Shown here: piece by piece, positions 17,554 to 25,371 of the stretch | How the letters are laid out: each line of letters begins with the position of its first letter | Numbering within the stretch: position 1 is the first letter of the stretch | Assembly (NCBI RefSeq): GCF_022524345.1 | Contig: NZ_JAKWJU010000002.1 | Span: forward strand, 4,316,501-4,380,500 | DNA from: Streptomyces marispadix | Lineage (GTDB): Bacteria > Actinomycetota > Actinomycetes > Streptomycetales > Streptomycetaceae | Reading direction: 5' to 3' | DNA length: 64,000 nucleotides | Notes under the pieces: model-generated | The model's input: the letters and a program-made list of their open reading frames with translations, nothing else | What the model was told of the DNA's origin: nothing | Databases searched by the model: none | Translations under genes and position numbers: made by a program

Positions 17554-19107
17554 ATGAGTATGCACACCGTGGTGCTGGGAGACTCCGGCACGACCCCCGA
17601 AGACGTCATCGCCGTCGCCCGGGACGGCGCCCGTGTGGAGCTGTCGGCGCAGGCGGTGGCGTCCCTCGACGCCTCGCGCAGGCACATCGAGGAGCTGGCG
17701 GCCAAGCCCGAGCCCGTCTACGGGGTCTCCACGGGCTTCGGTGCCCTCGCCGTACGCCACATCAGCCCCGGCCTGCGTGCGCAGCTCCAGCGCAACATCG
17801 TCCGCTCGCACGCCGCCGGTATGGGTCCGCGTGTGGAGCGTGAGGTCGTACGTGCGCTGATGTTCCTGCGCCTGAAGACGCTGGCGTCCGGGCACACGGG
17901 CGTAAGGGCCGAAGTCGCCCGCTCCTTCGCGGAGTTGCTCAACGCCGGGATCACCCCCGTGGTGCACGAGTACGGCTCGCTCGGCTGCTCCGGCGACCTC
18001 GCGCCGCTCTCCCACTGCGCGCTGACGCTCATGGGCGAGGGCGAGGCCGAGGGCCCCGACGGGACCGTGGCACCCGCCGCGGAACTTCTCGCCGCTCACG
18101 GCATCACACCCGTAGAGCTGCGGGAGAAGGAGGGCCTCGCCCTCCTCAACGGCACGGACGGCATGCTGGGCATGCTGCTACTCGCCTGCGCCGACCTCGC
18201 CCGGCTCTTCACGTCCGCGGACATCACCGCCGCGCTCACGCTGGAGGCGCTCCTCGGCACCGAGAAGGTCCTCGCACCCGAGCTGCACGCCATCCGGCCG
18301 CACCCCGGCCAGGCCGCCTCGGCCGCCAACATGCTGAAGGTGCTTGCCGGTTCGGGCCTCACGGGTCACCACCAGGACGACGCGCCCCGTGTGCAGGACG
18401 CCTACTCGGTGCGCTGTGCGCCGCAGGTCGCGGGCGCCGGGCGCGACACCCTCGCCCATGCCCTCACCGTCGCCCGGCGGGAGCTGGCCTCGGCCGTGGA
18501 CAATCCGGTGGTGCTCGCGGACGGGCGTGTCGAGTCGAACGGGAACTTCCATGGCGCGCCCGTCGCCTACGTGCTCGACTTCCTCGCCGTCGCCGCCGCC
18601 GATCTCGCCTCCATCGCGGAACGCCGTACCGACCGTCTTCTCGACAAGAACCGCTCACACGGCCTGCCGCCCTTCCTCGCCCACGACGCGGGCGTCGACT
18701 CCGGGCTCATGATCGCCCAGTACACACAGGCCGCGCTGGTCAGCGAGATGAAGCGGCTGGCGGCACCGGCGTCCGTCGACTCGATCCCGTCCTCGGCGAT
18801 GCAGGAGGACCACGTCTCGATGGGCTGGTCCGCGGCCCGCAAGCTGCGGGGGGCCGTGGACGCGCTCACCAGGGTCGTGGCCGTCGAGCTGTACGCGGCG
18901 GCACGGGCGGTCGAACTGCGCGCCGCCGACGGCCGGTCGACGCCTGCCGCCGCGTCGCGGGCGATCGTGGACGCGCTGCACGAGGCCGGGGTGGACGGGC
19001 CGGGACCCGACCGCTTCCTCTCGCCGGACCTGGCGGCGGCCGAGCAGTTCGTACGTACGGGAGCGCTGGTGCGGGCGGCGGAGTCGGTGACCGGCGAACT
19101 CGCCTGA
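17554..19107 (+). CDS. hutH: Histidine ammonia-lyase
   Basis: This 517-residue enzyme deaminates L-histidine to trans-urocanate, the first step of histidine degradation. The MIO prosthetic group forms from the CSG triad in EYGSLGCSGDLAPLSHCAL (near residue 150); Cys replaces the usual Ala, as I recall for other Streptomyces enzymes. Further motifs are VYGVSTGFGALA, NGTDGMLGMLLLA, RVQDAYSVRCAPQV and SSAMQEDHVSMGW. Other hut genes are not adjacent, which is normal in streptomycetes. ATG 17554 and 17560 are both possible; the promoter spacing favours the first. Confidence 0.96.
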   Translation: MSMHTVVLGDSGTTPEDVIAVARDGARVELSAQAVASLDASRRHIEELAAKPEPVYGVSTGFGALAVRHISPGLRAQLQRNIVRSHAAGMGPRVEREVVRALMFLRLKTLASGHTGVRAEVARSFAELLNAGITPVVHEYGSLGCSGDLAPLSHCALTLMGEGEAEGPDGTVAPAAELLAAHGITPVELREKEGLALLNGTDGMLGMLLLACADLARLFTSADITAALTLEALLGTEKVLAPELHAIRPHPGQAASAANMLKVLAGSGLTGHHQDDAPRVQDAYSVRCAPQVAGAGRDTLAHALTVARRELASAVDNPVVLADGRVESNGNFHGAPVAYVLDFLAVAAADLASIAERRTDRLLDKNRSHGLPPFLAHDAGVDSGLMIAQYTQAALVSEMKRLAAPASVDSIPSSAMQEDHVSMGWSAARKLRGAVDALTRVVAVELYAAARAVELRAADGRSTPAAASRAIVDALHEAGVDGPGPDRFLSPDLAAAEQFVRTGALVRAAESVTGELA

Positions 19108-19167
19108 GAGACAAGGGAGTTCGGGGGTACGGGAGTCCAGCGCACGGGAGTCCAGGGCCCGGGAGTT

Positions 19168-19204
19168 CGGGCGCGCCCGAGAGGGCCTGGGGTCGGGCGC
19201 CCGG
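19168..19204. terminator. Possible hairpin between hutH and a convergent gene
   Basis: CGGGC(GC)GCCCGA pairs with TCGGGCGCCCG, with a 2-nt bulge and a 12-nt loop. It lies just before the end of the converging gene at 19226. Confidence 0.4.
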
Positions 19205-19225
19205 ACGTGCGGTGTAAGGCCGGGA

Positions 19226-19621
19226 TCAGACCCTCGGGCCGTAGGACGCGCGGCGGCGGGCGCGGACGATCAGTACGGCGCCCGTACCCGCGAGGCCCAG
19301 GGAGCTGAGGACGAAGGGACTGGTCAGACCGTCCTCACCGGCGTCGGCAGCGGCGGAGGACGCATGTGCGCGGCCGTCGGCCCAGTCCGTTTCGGACGCC
19401 GCGCCCGAGCCGAGGTCCGTACCGGGGACGGACTCGGCACCCCGCCCCGAACCCTGGCCCTGACCCAGTTCCTGAGCCGAGGTACGGCCCTGGCCGGGGG
19501 CCTCCGGCGTGGCCTTCGCCGAGGGTACGAACCAGAGCGCGCACAGGACCGCACCGGCTGCGGTGGCCGTCATCAGGGACCGGCGGTGAGCGGAGATGCT
19601 GGATCGTCCGGCTGCGGGCAC
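19226..19621 (-). CDS. Small secreted, C-terminally membrane-anchored protein
   Basis: This 131-residue protein is unrecognised by name. The N-terminus (SAHRRSLMTATAAGAVLCALWF, cleavage near SAKA-TP) is a signal peptide. The middle is a Gly/Ser/Gln-rich low-complexity stalk. The C-terminus has a hydrophobic helix (FVLSSLGLAGTGAVLIV) followed by RARRRASYGPRV, the topology of a wall-stalk protein. A sortase LPxTG is absent; the nearest sequence is DGLTSP, so anchoring should be by the helix. GTG 19621 has GGAAGGA 8 nt upstream, which sets the start. It is divergent from the acidic protein gene at 19748. Confidence 0.7.
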   Translation of the reverse strand: MPAAGRSSISAHRRSLMTATAAGAVLCALWFVPSAKATPEAPGQGRTSAQELGQGQGSGRGAESVPGTDLGSGAASETDWADGRAHASSAAADAGEDGLTSPFVLSSLGLAGTGAVLIVRARRRASYGPRV

Positions 19622-19735
19622 GGAGCAAGTCCTTCCGAGTACGGTGGTGCGCCGCGCGCACCATGAACTGACGGCACGGTGGCCGATGTTATAGACAGCC
19701 GCGGGTCGTACGGAAGCCGAGCCTCCGTTCCGTCC

Positions 19736-19741
19736 TACGCT
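19736..19741 (+). promoter_or_regulatory. -10 element of the gene at 19748 (leaderless)
   Basis: TACGCT ends 6 nt before ATG 19748; no Shine-Dalgarno sequence. Confidence 0.45.
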
Positions 19742-19747
19742 CCGGAC

Positions 19748-20266
19748 ATGGCTGCCGACGAGACACCTCGCTCCGAACCGTCCGACACCTCCGTACAGCC
19801 CTCGCCGCACATCCGGCTCCGTGTCGACCTGGTCGTCGAGATCGCCGACGCGGAAGCCCTGACCGGGTCGGCACTCGAACGTATCGCCAATGACGACCTG
19901 ATGCCGGACGAGGAGCGCTCGCACGCCGAGGAGATCGTCGCCTCGGACGCGGGCGAGGCGCTCGCGTGTCTCGTGGACCCCTTCGACCTCGTACGGGAAC
20001 TGCCGGGTGTCGAACTCGCGCACGCCAGTTGGGGCAGCGAGGAGATGACCGCCGCCGAGTCGGAGTCCTTCTCCTTCCTGGAGGGCGCGGACGGCTTCGA
20101 CGACGCGGACGCTCTCGAAGACGGGTACGCCGACGAGGCCGGCAACGCCGAATCAGCCGTCCACGACACCGCCGACACCGCCGACACCGCCACCGACGGC
20201 TCCGACGGCGACCCATACGAGCGCCCCCGTGAGGTCCTTCAAGGACACGCGGGCGCCCGCCGCTGA
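19748..20266 (+). CDS. Acidic hypothetical protein
   Basis: This is a 172-residue very acidic cytosolic protein without recognised domains. Residues about 20-90 look folded (RLRVDLVVEIADAEALTGSALERI, then VDPFDLVRELPGVELAHASW). The C-terminal half is Asp/Glu/Ala-rich, with repeats of HDTADTADTATD near the end. The start at ATG 19748 is based on the TACGCT box 6 nt upstream; the longer frame from 19679 lacks support. It is followed by a strong hairpin at 20355. Function unknown; the folded part may be a small alpha/beta domain specific to actinomycetes. Confidence 0.7.
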   Translation: MAADETPRSEPSDTSVQPSPHIRLRVDLVVEIADAEALTGSALERIANDDLMPDEERSHAEEIVASDAGEALACLVDPFDLVRELPGVELAHASWGSEEMTAAESESFSFLEGADGFDDADALEDGYADEAGNAESAVHDTADTADTATDGSDGDPYERPREVLQGHAGARR

Positions 20267-20354
20267 GACCGGGCCGTACCTCGGCCTGCAACCTGGGCCG
20301 GTAGCCCGGCCCACAGCCTGTCCCACACCCCGTCCCATGACGCGGCCCCCGAAC

Positions 20355-20395
20355 ACGGCCCGTCCCCGTTCCACGACCGAACGGGGACGGGCCGT
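20355..20395. terminator. Strong hairpin upstream of the L,D-transpeptidase gene
   Basis: ACGGCCCGTCCCCGTT pairs perfectly with AACGGGGACGGGCCGT over a 9-nt loop (16 bp). It should end transcription from the preceding acidic-protein gene. Confidence 0.75.
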
Positions 20396-20492
20396 CGCCT
20401 TCATCTGGCGCCGAAGCGTTTCCCCAGTTCACAGCGGATTTTCCGGGGATTCCCGATGAGCACGTGTCCTGGAACACAGTTTTGTAACCAGT

Positions 20493-20520
20493 GGAACCGG
20501 TCACCAGCCCGGGAGCGTTC
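20493..20520 (+). promoter_or_regulatory. Possible SigE-type promoter of the L,D-transpeptidase gene
   Basis: GGAACC (20493-20498) is followed after 17 nt by CGTTC, similar to the SigE (cell-envelope stress) consensus GGAAC/CGTC. A second GGAAC lies at 20471. Target logic fits, since L,D-transpeptidase genes are SigE targets in Streptomyces (from memory). Confidence 0.4.
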
Positions 20521-20620
20521 CTTCCCGTAGAGCTGGGTCCACACATGTCCGGGTTGGTCCGGCGGGGGGTGTACGCGGCGAAATCGGGGAGTTCGGGAAC
20601 TGACGCAATGGGAGAAGTCT

Positions 20621-21844
20621 GTGACGACGCTGGGTAGGCACCGCAAGGCTGTTTCAGCGACGGCCGTGGTGCTCGGCGGTGTACTGGCCCTGGGGGCCTG
20701 CGGTTCGTCCGGCGGCGGCGATGCGAAGAACGCCAACGCCGAGGCGCACGGCAAGAAGACTTCGGAGGCCCGAATAAAGATCGCCTCCAAGGACGGCTCG
20801 GAAGGCGCGAGCATCAACACCGGCGGCGACGTCTCGGTGAGCAAGGGCAAGCTGACGGCCGTGAAGCTGACCGCCGTCGAGGGCGGCACCAGCGTCGCCG
20901 GCACGATGTCGGGCGACGGCAAGTCGTGGAAGCCGGCTCAGCAACTGGAGCGGGCCACCCAGTACAAGATCACCGCGAAGGCCGAGGACCGGGGAGGCCG
21001 CAAGGCCGTCGAGAACTCGACCTTCACCACCGTCTCTCCCGACAACAGCTTCATCGGCACCTACGCGGGAGAGGACGGCCAGACCGTCGGTGTGGGCATG
21101 CCCGTGTCGATCAACTTCGACAAGGCGATCACCAACAAGAAGGCCGTCCAGTCCGCGATCAAGGTGAACTCGACCAGCGGCCAGGAGGTCGTCGGGCACT
21201 GGTTCGACGACACCCGCCTCGACTTCCGCCCGCAGGACTACTGGAAGCCCGGCTCCAAGGTCACCCTCGACCTCAAGCTCGACGGTGTGAAGGGCGCCCA
21301 GGGCATGACGGGCGTGCAGAACAAGCGGGTCACGTACAACATCGGCCGCTCGCAGGTCAGCACCGTCGACGTCAACAGCCACCAGATGACCGTCGTACGC
21401 GACGGCCAGAAGCTGAAGACCATCCCCATCTCGGCCGGCAGCGCCAAGAACCCCACGTACAACGGGAAGATGGTGATCTCCGAGAAGCACAAGGAGACCC
21501 GGATGGACGGCGACACGGTGGGCTTCGGCCGCAAGGGCGAAGAGGGTTACGACATCAAGGACGTCCCGCACGCCATGCGCCTGTCGACGTCCGGGACCTT
21601 CATCCACGGCAACTACTGGGGCGCGCCCTTCGGTTCGGGCAACACCAGCCACGGGTGCGTGGGCCTGAAGGACACCAGGGGCGCGCACGACAACAGCACC
21701 GACGGCGCCTGGTTCTTCTCCAACTCGCTGGTCGGCGACGTGGTCGAGGTCAAGGGCTCGCCGGACAAGACCGTGCAGCCGGACAACGGCCTCAACGGAT
21801 GGAACATGAGCTGGGCCCAGTGGAAGGCGGGCTCGGCCGTCTGA
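20621..21844 (+). CDS. Lipoprotein L,D-transpeptidase
   Basis: This 407-residue enzyme cross-links peptidoglycan by 3-3 bonds outside the membrane. The signal peptide ends in the lipobox LALGAC (Cys 27), so it is a diacylglyceryl lipoprotein, followed by a GSSGGG linker. Two Ig-like domains (about 50-125 and 126-245) precede the YkuD domain, with MRLSTSGTFIHGNYW and the catalytic motif SHGCVGLKD (nucleophile Cys). The C-terminal extension NGLNGWNMSWAQW is typical of LdtMt2-like enzymes. GTG 20621 has GGGAGAAG close upstream. It ends before a perfect terminator at 21885. A SigE-like promoter upstream suggests induction by envelope stress. Confidence 0.95.
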   Translation: MTTLGRHRKAVSATAVVLGGVLALGACGSSGGGDAKNANAEAHGKKTSEARIKIASKDGSEGASINTGGDVSVSKGKLTAVKLTAVEGGTSVAGTMSGDGKSWKPAQQLERATQYKITAKAEDRGGRKAVENSTFTTVSPDNSFIGTYAGEDGQTVGVGMPVSINFDKAITNKKAVQSAIKVNSTSGQEVVGHWFDDTRLDFRPQDYWKPGSKVTLDLKLDGVKGAQGMTGVQNKRVTYNIGRSQVSTVDVNSHQMTVVRDGQKLKTIPISAGSAKNPTYNGKMVISEKHKETRMDGDTVGFGRKGEEGYDIKDVPHAMRLSTSGTFIHGNYWGAPFGSGNTSHGCVGLKDTRGAHDNSTDGAWFFSNSLVGDVVEVKGSPDKTVQPDNGLNGWNMSWAQWKAGSAV

Positions 21845-21884
21845 ACCAGGCGCGGGCGCCAAGGCCCGTTGCGGACGTACGCAT

Positions 21885-21926
21885 GAGACGCGGGGCGGGG
21901 GCCCGACAGCCCCCGCCCCGCGTCTC
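21885..21926 (+). terminator. Terminator after the L,D-transpeptidase gene
   Basis: GAGACGCGGGGCGGGGGC pairs perfectly with GCCCCCGCCCCGCGTCTC over a 6-nt loop (18 bp). It also protects against read-through from the converging PfpI gene. Confidence 0.85.
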
Positions 21927-22021
21927 TGCCTGTCTGCTTCCGTCTGTCTGCTTCCGTGTGCGCCTGATCGGCGCTTCCGCTCTACGGGTTCAGCCGCATC
22001 CATGGGTTCGCATCCCTGGGC

Positions 22022-22552
22022 TCAGCCGCCGAGCTGGAGCACCACCGTGTCGTTGAACGCCTTCAGGTCGTCGGGCTTACGGCTCGTCACGAGCGTGTAC
22101 GTCCCCTCGTCGACGACGGCCTGCTCGTCGACCCAGTGGGCGCCCGCGTTGCGCAGGTCGGTCTCCAGGCTCGGCCACGACGTGAGCCTGCGGCCGCGTA
22201 CGACGTCCGCCTCGATCAGCGTCCACGGGGCGTGGCAGATCGCCGCGACGAGCTTGCCCGTCTCGCAGAACGTCTTCACCAGGCTCACGGCGTCGTCGTC
22301 CAGGCGCAGCGCATCCGGGTTCGCGACACCGCCGGGCAGCACCAGCGCCCCGTACTCCTCGGCCGAGGTCTCGTCGACGGTCTGGTCCACCTGGAAGGTG
22401 TCGCCCTTGTCGAGGTGGTTGAACGCCTGGATGCGGCCCGGCGTCGTGGACACCAGCCGGGGCGTGTGCCCGGCGTCCTTAACGGCCTTCCACGGCTCTG
22501 TCAGCTCGACCTGCTCGACCCCCTCCGGGGCCATCAGAAAGGCGATGCGCAT
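22022..22552 (-). CDS. DJ-1/PfpI family protein
   Basis: This 176-residue cytosolic protein has the class I glutamine-amidotransferase-like fold. The nucleophile elbow is AAICHAPWTLIEADVV with Cys flanked by Ile and His, and the acidic residue is in MAPEGVEQVELTEPW. Segments EYGALVLPGGVANPDAL and VTSRKPDDLKAFN are family-typical. Members act as deglycases, chaperones or peptidases; the sequence does not decide which. ATG 22552 has AAGGAAG 8 nt upstream and begins the homology; the frame continues 28 codons further without support. The MFS gene lies upstream on the same strand, 133 nt away. Confidence 0.9.
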   Translation of the reverse strand: MRIAFLMAPEGVEQVELTEPWKAVKDAGHTPRLVSTTPGRIQAFNHLDKGDTFQVDQTVDETSAEEYGALVLPGGVANPDALRLDDDAVSLVKTFCETGKLVAAICHAPWTLIEADVVRGRRLTSWPSLETDLRNAGAHWVDEQAVVDEGTYTLVTSRKPDDLKAFNDTVVLQLGG

Positions 22553-22685
22553 TCTGGCCACTTCCTTCCGCGCCGCGCACGGCGCGACGAGGACTCTCGC
22601 TTTCCCCGTCCGGGTCCCCGGCGCCGCGCGGGTCATGCCCGGTGCGGTGGCACGCGGAGGGTGCGCGGCCGAAGTGCCGTCGGCC

Positions 22686-23990
22686 TCAGGCCGTCCTGTC
22701 CGCCTCGTCGAGGGCGCGGTGCACCGTCGACAGCAGTACGGCCCCCGCGGCGACGCTCACCGCTCCGAGTACGAACGGCACATGCGCGTCGTAGTGCTCT
22801 ACGAGCTTGCCCGCGGCGAAGGGCGCGAGGCCGCCGCCGATGAAGCGCACGAAGCCGTAGGTGGCGGAGGCGACCGGCCGCGGCACCGGCGCGATGCTCA
22901 TCACGGCAGTGGTGACAAGGGTGTTGTTGACGCCGATGAACGCTCCGGCGGCGATCACCGCGCCGATCACGACCCAGCGCTCGTCCGGGAAGGCACCGAT
23001 CAGCGCCAGGTCCGCGGCCATGAACAGCAGGTTCCCGTAGAGGGTGCGCGGGGTGCCGAACCAGCCGCGCAGCGCGGGCGCCCCGAACACCGCGAAGACG
23101 GCGACGAGCAGGCCCCAGGCGAAGAAGACCCAGCCGAGTTCGATGGCGGAGAGGTGCATCAGGAACGGCGCGTAGCCGAGCATCGTGAAGAAGCCCCAGT
23201 TGTAGAGCAGCCCGGTCACGCTGGTGGTCGCGAGAGCGCGGTGCCGTAGCGCGGCGAGCGGTTCGACGAGCGACTCGGGACGCTCGGGCGCCTTCGTGCG
23301 GGGGAGGAGCACGGCCGTGGCCACGAGCGCGACGGCCATCAGCACCGCGACGCCGAAGAACGGCCCGCGCCAGCTCACATGCCCGAGCAGACCGCCCAGG
23401 AGCGGGCCGGTGGCGATGCCGACGCCGAGTGCCGTCTCGTAGAGGACGATCGCGCCCGCGAAGCCGCCGCTGGCCGAGCCGACGATCACCGCGAGGGACG
23501 TCGCGATGAACAGGGCGTTCCCCAGGCCCCAGCCCGCGCGGAAGCCGATGATGCCGTCGATGCTTCCCGTCGCCCCGGCCAGTGCGGAGAAGACGACGAT
23601 GAGGACGAGGCCGAACACGAGGGTCCGCTTGGCGCCGAGGCGGCTGGAGACCCAGCCGGTGACGAGCATCGCCACCGCCGTCACCACCAGATAGCTGGTG
23701 AACAGCAGCGTGACCTGGCTCGGAGTGGCGTCGAGCTGGCTGGAGAGCGCGGGCAGGATCGGGTCGACGAGGCCGATGCCCATGAACGAGATGACGCAGG
23801 CGAAGGCCACCGCCCATACGGCCTTGGGCTGACGGAACGGGCTCTGTCCGCGGGGGTGCCGGGCGGGAGCGGCCTGCCCGGTCTGCCGGTCGTGCGCCCG
23901 GTCGACCTCCCCGGCCGGGGAGGTCGGGGACGGCTCCGTGCGGTCAGGCCCGGTGGTCGCCTCGGGTATGGCTGTCTCCGGCCCGTTCAT
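22686..23990 (-). CDS. MFS drug-efflux-type transporter
   Basis: This 434-residue transporter has about 12 predicted membrane helices after a hydrophilic 55-residue N-terminus. Motif A is WVSSRLGAKRTLVFGL in the loop after helix 2. The proton-antiporter motif C is seen as ALGVGIATGPLLGGLLG in helix 5, marking it as an exporter. The region FMGIGLVDPILPALSSQL of helix 1 is common in DHA1 drug exporters. GAAGGGA lies upstream of ATG 23990. Upstream, the dyad GTTG-N7-CAAC at 24096-24110 may be an operator for a regulator that is not adjacent. Substrate unknown. Confidence 0.9.
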   Translation of the reverse strand: MNGPETAIPEATTGPDRTEPSPTSPAGEVDRAHDRQTGQAAPARHPRGQSPFRQPKAVWAVAFACVISFMGIGLVDPILPALSSQLDATPSQVTLLFTSYLVVTAVAMLVTGWVSSRLGAKRTLVFGLVLIVVFSALAGATGSIDGIIGFRAGWGLGNALFIATSLAVIVGSASGGFAGAIVLYETALGVGIATGPLLGGLLGHVSWRGPFFGVAVLMAVALVATAVLLPRTKAPERPESLVEPLAALRHRALATTSVTGLLYNWGFFTMLGYAPFLMHLSAIELGWVFFAWGLLVAVFAVFGAPALRGWFGTPRTLYGNLLFMAADLALIGAFPDERWVVIGAVIAAGAFIGVNNTLVTTAVMSIAPVPRPVASATYGFVRFIGGGLAPFAAGKLVEHYDAHVPFVLGAVSVAAGAVLLSTVHRALDEADRTA

Positions 23991-24095
23991 TTCGGGGCGT
24001 CCCTTCGGTTGTCGCGGAGCCGCCGGGTGGTGTGGGGGCTCTGACGGCGCTTGCGGCGCGCACCCAAGTCTGTGTACGCCACAAGGAAATATATC

Positions 24096-24110
24096 GTTGC
24101 CCTATACAAC
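24096..24110. promoter_or_regulatory. Candidate MarR-type operator before the MFS gene
   Basis: The inverted repeat GTTG-CCCTATA-CAAC lies in an AT-rich patch (24085-24120) about 105 nt upstream of the MFS start. On the minus strand TTGTGTAG and TTGTATAG follow each other as a near direct repeat. This resembles operators of MarR-family repressors that control efflux genes; no such regulator is adjacent. Confidence 0.4.
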
Positions 24111-24331
24111 TACACAAATGACAGGTGTCACGAACGTCGGCCGTCAGAGCCGTAGTTGATCACCGGGGGGTTGGTCGCCGAGGCAGGGTGCGAAATCGAT
24201 TTCGTGAAGATCGCTTGAAGTGACCTGGGGATTCCGTGCCGGGACAGTGGCCGGTTGGCGGGTCATTTTCCGCTTCCAGGGGCCATTTTCGGATCTGCTC
24301 CTTGTGCCTGGAGTGTGAAAACCAGTGTTCG

Positions 24332-24360
24332 TTGACGTGTCTCAGTCAGGCGCGTACGGT
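24332..24360 (+). promoter_or_regulatory. HrdB-type promoter of the secreted lysozyme-fold gene
   Basis: TTGACG (24332-24337), a 17-nt spacer and TACGGT (24355-24360) form the best vegetative promoter in the window. Transcription should start near 24366-24368, giving a leader of about 130 nt. Confidence 0.7.
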
Positions 24361-24365
24361 CCGGC

Positions 24366-24496
24366 AACGAAATCGATTGCTCGCACTTCCGCAGGTCACC
24401 GGAAGGCCGGGGGAGTGGCGAGGGGTTCTGGGTTCCGCGCCAGCAGGGATGCGTGTCCATGCGCCTCCCTGTCCCCACCTGGAAGGAAAGACCCCA
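24366..24496 (+). promoter_or_regulatory. Long structured 5' leader
   Basis: This leader of about 130 nt has a strong hairpin at 24444-24471: CAGGGA pairs with TCCCTG, with GCGTG pairing with CATGC inside. It ends 9 nt before the GGAAGGAAAG ribosome binding site. Wall-hydrolase genes in Streptomyces often have regulated leaders, but the conserved c-di-AMP riboswitch strings were not found, so the class is open. Confidence 0.4.
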
Positions 24497-25045
24497 ATGA
24501 CGTTCACTACGAAGATCAGACGCAAGACGGTTGTCCGCGGCGCCACGGCCCTGGCCGCGGGTGTGCTCGTCGCGGGCGGTCTGGTCGTGCAGGCCAGCGC
24601 CGGTGAGACCGAGGGCAAGGACCACCGCTCCAACGCCGAGATCCTCGACGAGAAGTGCGCCGTGCCGCCGGACTTCGACCCGGCCGTCATCAACACCGTT
24701 CACGACGTGGCCACCCAGCGCGGCGTCAACGACAAGGTGATGCTGGCCGCCTTCGAGACCGGCTGGGTCGAGTCCCACATGAACAACCTCAACTGTGGCG
24801 ACCGCGACTCCCTCGGCGTCTTCCAGCAGCGGCCGAGCGCCGGCTGGGGCACGCCCGAGCAGATCATGGACGTGACCTACGCGACCAACGCGTTCCTCGA
24901 CCAGGCCATCCCGAACGACCAGGAAGACCCGAGCATGACCGCCGGTCAGCTCGCGCAGAGCGTCCAGCGTTCGGCTTTCCCCGACCGCTACGACCAGAGC
25001 GAAGGCAAGGCCCGCGAGATGATCAACGCCGCGGCCAACGGCTGA
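24497..25045 (+). CDS. Secreted lysozyme-fold (transglycosylase-like) protein
   Basis: This is a 182-residue exported protein. The signal peptide spans about residues 1-36 (KIRRKTVVRGATALAAGVLV, cleavage near ASAGE). The mature domain (about 60-180) contains MLAAFETGWVESHMNNLN with the Glu expected to be catalytic in lytic transglycosylase-like folds, then DSLGVFQQRPSAGWGTPEQI and a repeated ATNAFLDQAI helix. This domain is common in actinobacterial cell-wall hydrolases and phage tail enzymes. It should cleave peptidoglycan glycan strands outside the cell. GGAAGGAAAG precedes ATG 24497, which fixes the start over the longer frame. A terminator follows at 25075. Confidence 0.85.
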   Translation: MTFTTKIRRKTVVRGATALAAGVLVAGGLVVQASAGETEGKDHRSNAEILDEKCAVPPDFDPAVINTVHDVATQRGVNDKVMLAAFETGWVESHMNNLNCGDRDSLGVFQQRPSAGWGTPEQIMDVTYATNAFLDQAIPNDQEDPSMTAGQLAQSVQRSAFPDRYDQSEGKAREMINAAANG

Positions 25046-25074
25046 CGTTCGGCCTGTAAGGCTCCTTCGGGGCA

Positions 25075-25101
25075 TGAGGTCTCACCGGGGGCGAGACCTC
25101 A
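25075..25101 (+). terminator. Terminator after the secreted lysozyme-fold gene
   Basis: TGAGGTCTC pairs perfectly with GAGACCTCA over a 9-nt loop. The following 270 nt up to 25371 hold nothing else I recognise. Confidence 0.7.
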
Positions 25102-25371
25102 CCACGGGGCATATCGCGGTCCGGAACAGGCCGCGCAAGGAATGCGAGGGGTGTGGGAGCGCTGTCCGGCTCCCCGGAACGAGACGGCAGGCCGTCCTGT
25201 CGGCGTCCTGATCCACGTCCTGATCGAGGTGCGCAAGGCCGCGCGGTCCGTTCCACGGCGGACGGCACCGGAGCCACCGGTGCCGTCGGCCACCTGGCGG
25301 CCGGGCCCTGCTGCCCTTCGGCCCTCGGGCCGCGCCCCTCTCCTGCCGTCCCCGCCCCGCTCGACTCCCGC

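Noticed and set aside
19226..19621. Sortase-anchored (LPxTG) surface protein
   Set aside because: The signal peptide, stalk and C-terminal helix fit, but no LPxTG or LAxTG precedes the helix.
24130..24496. c-di-AMP (ydaO) riboswitch in the leader of the lysozyme-fold gene
   Set aside because: The conserved strings recalled for this class (GGGGAA, GGTGAAT and CCCGTCAGCT) are absent; only a long structured leader is supported.
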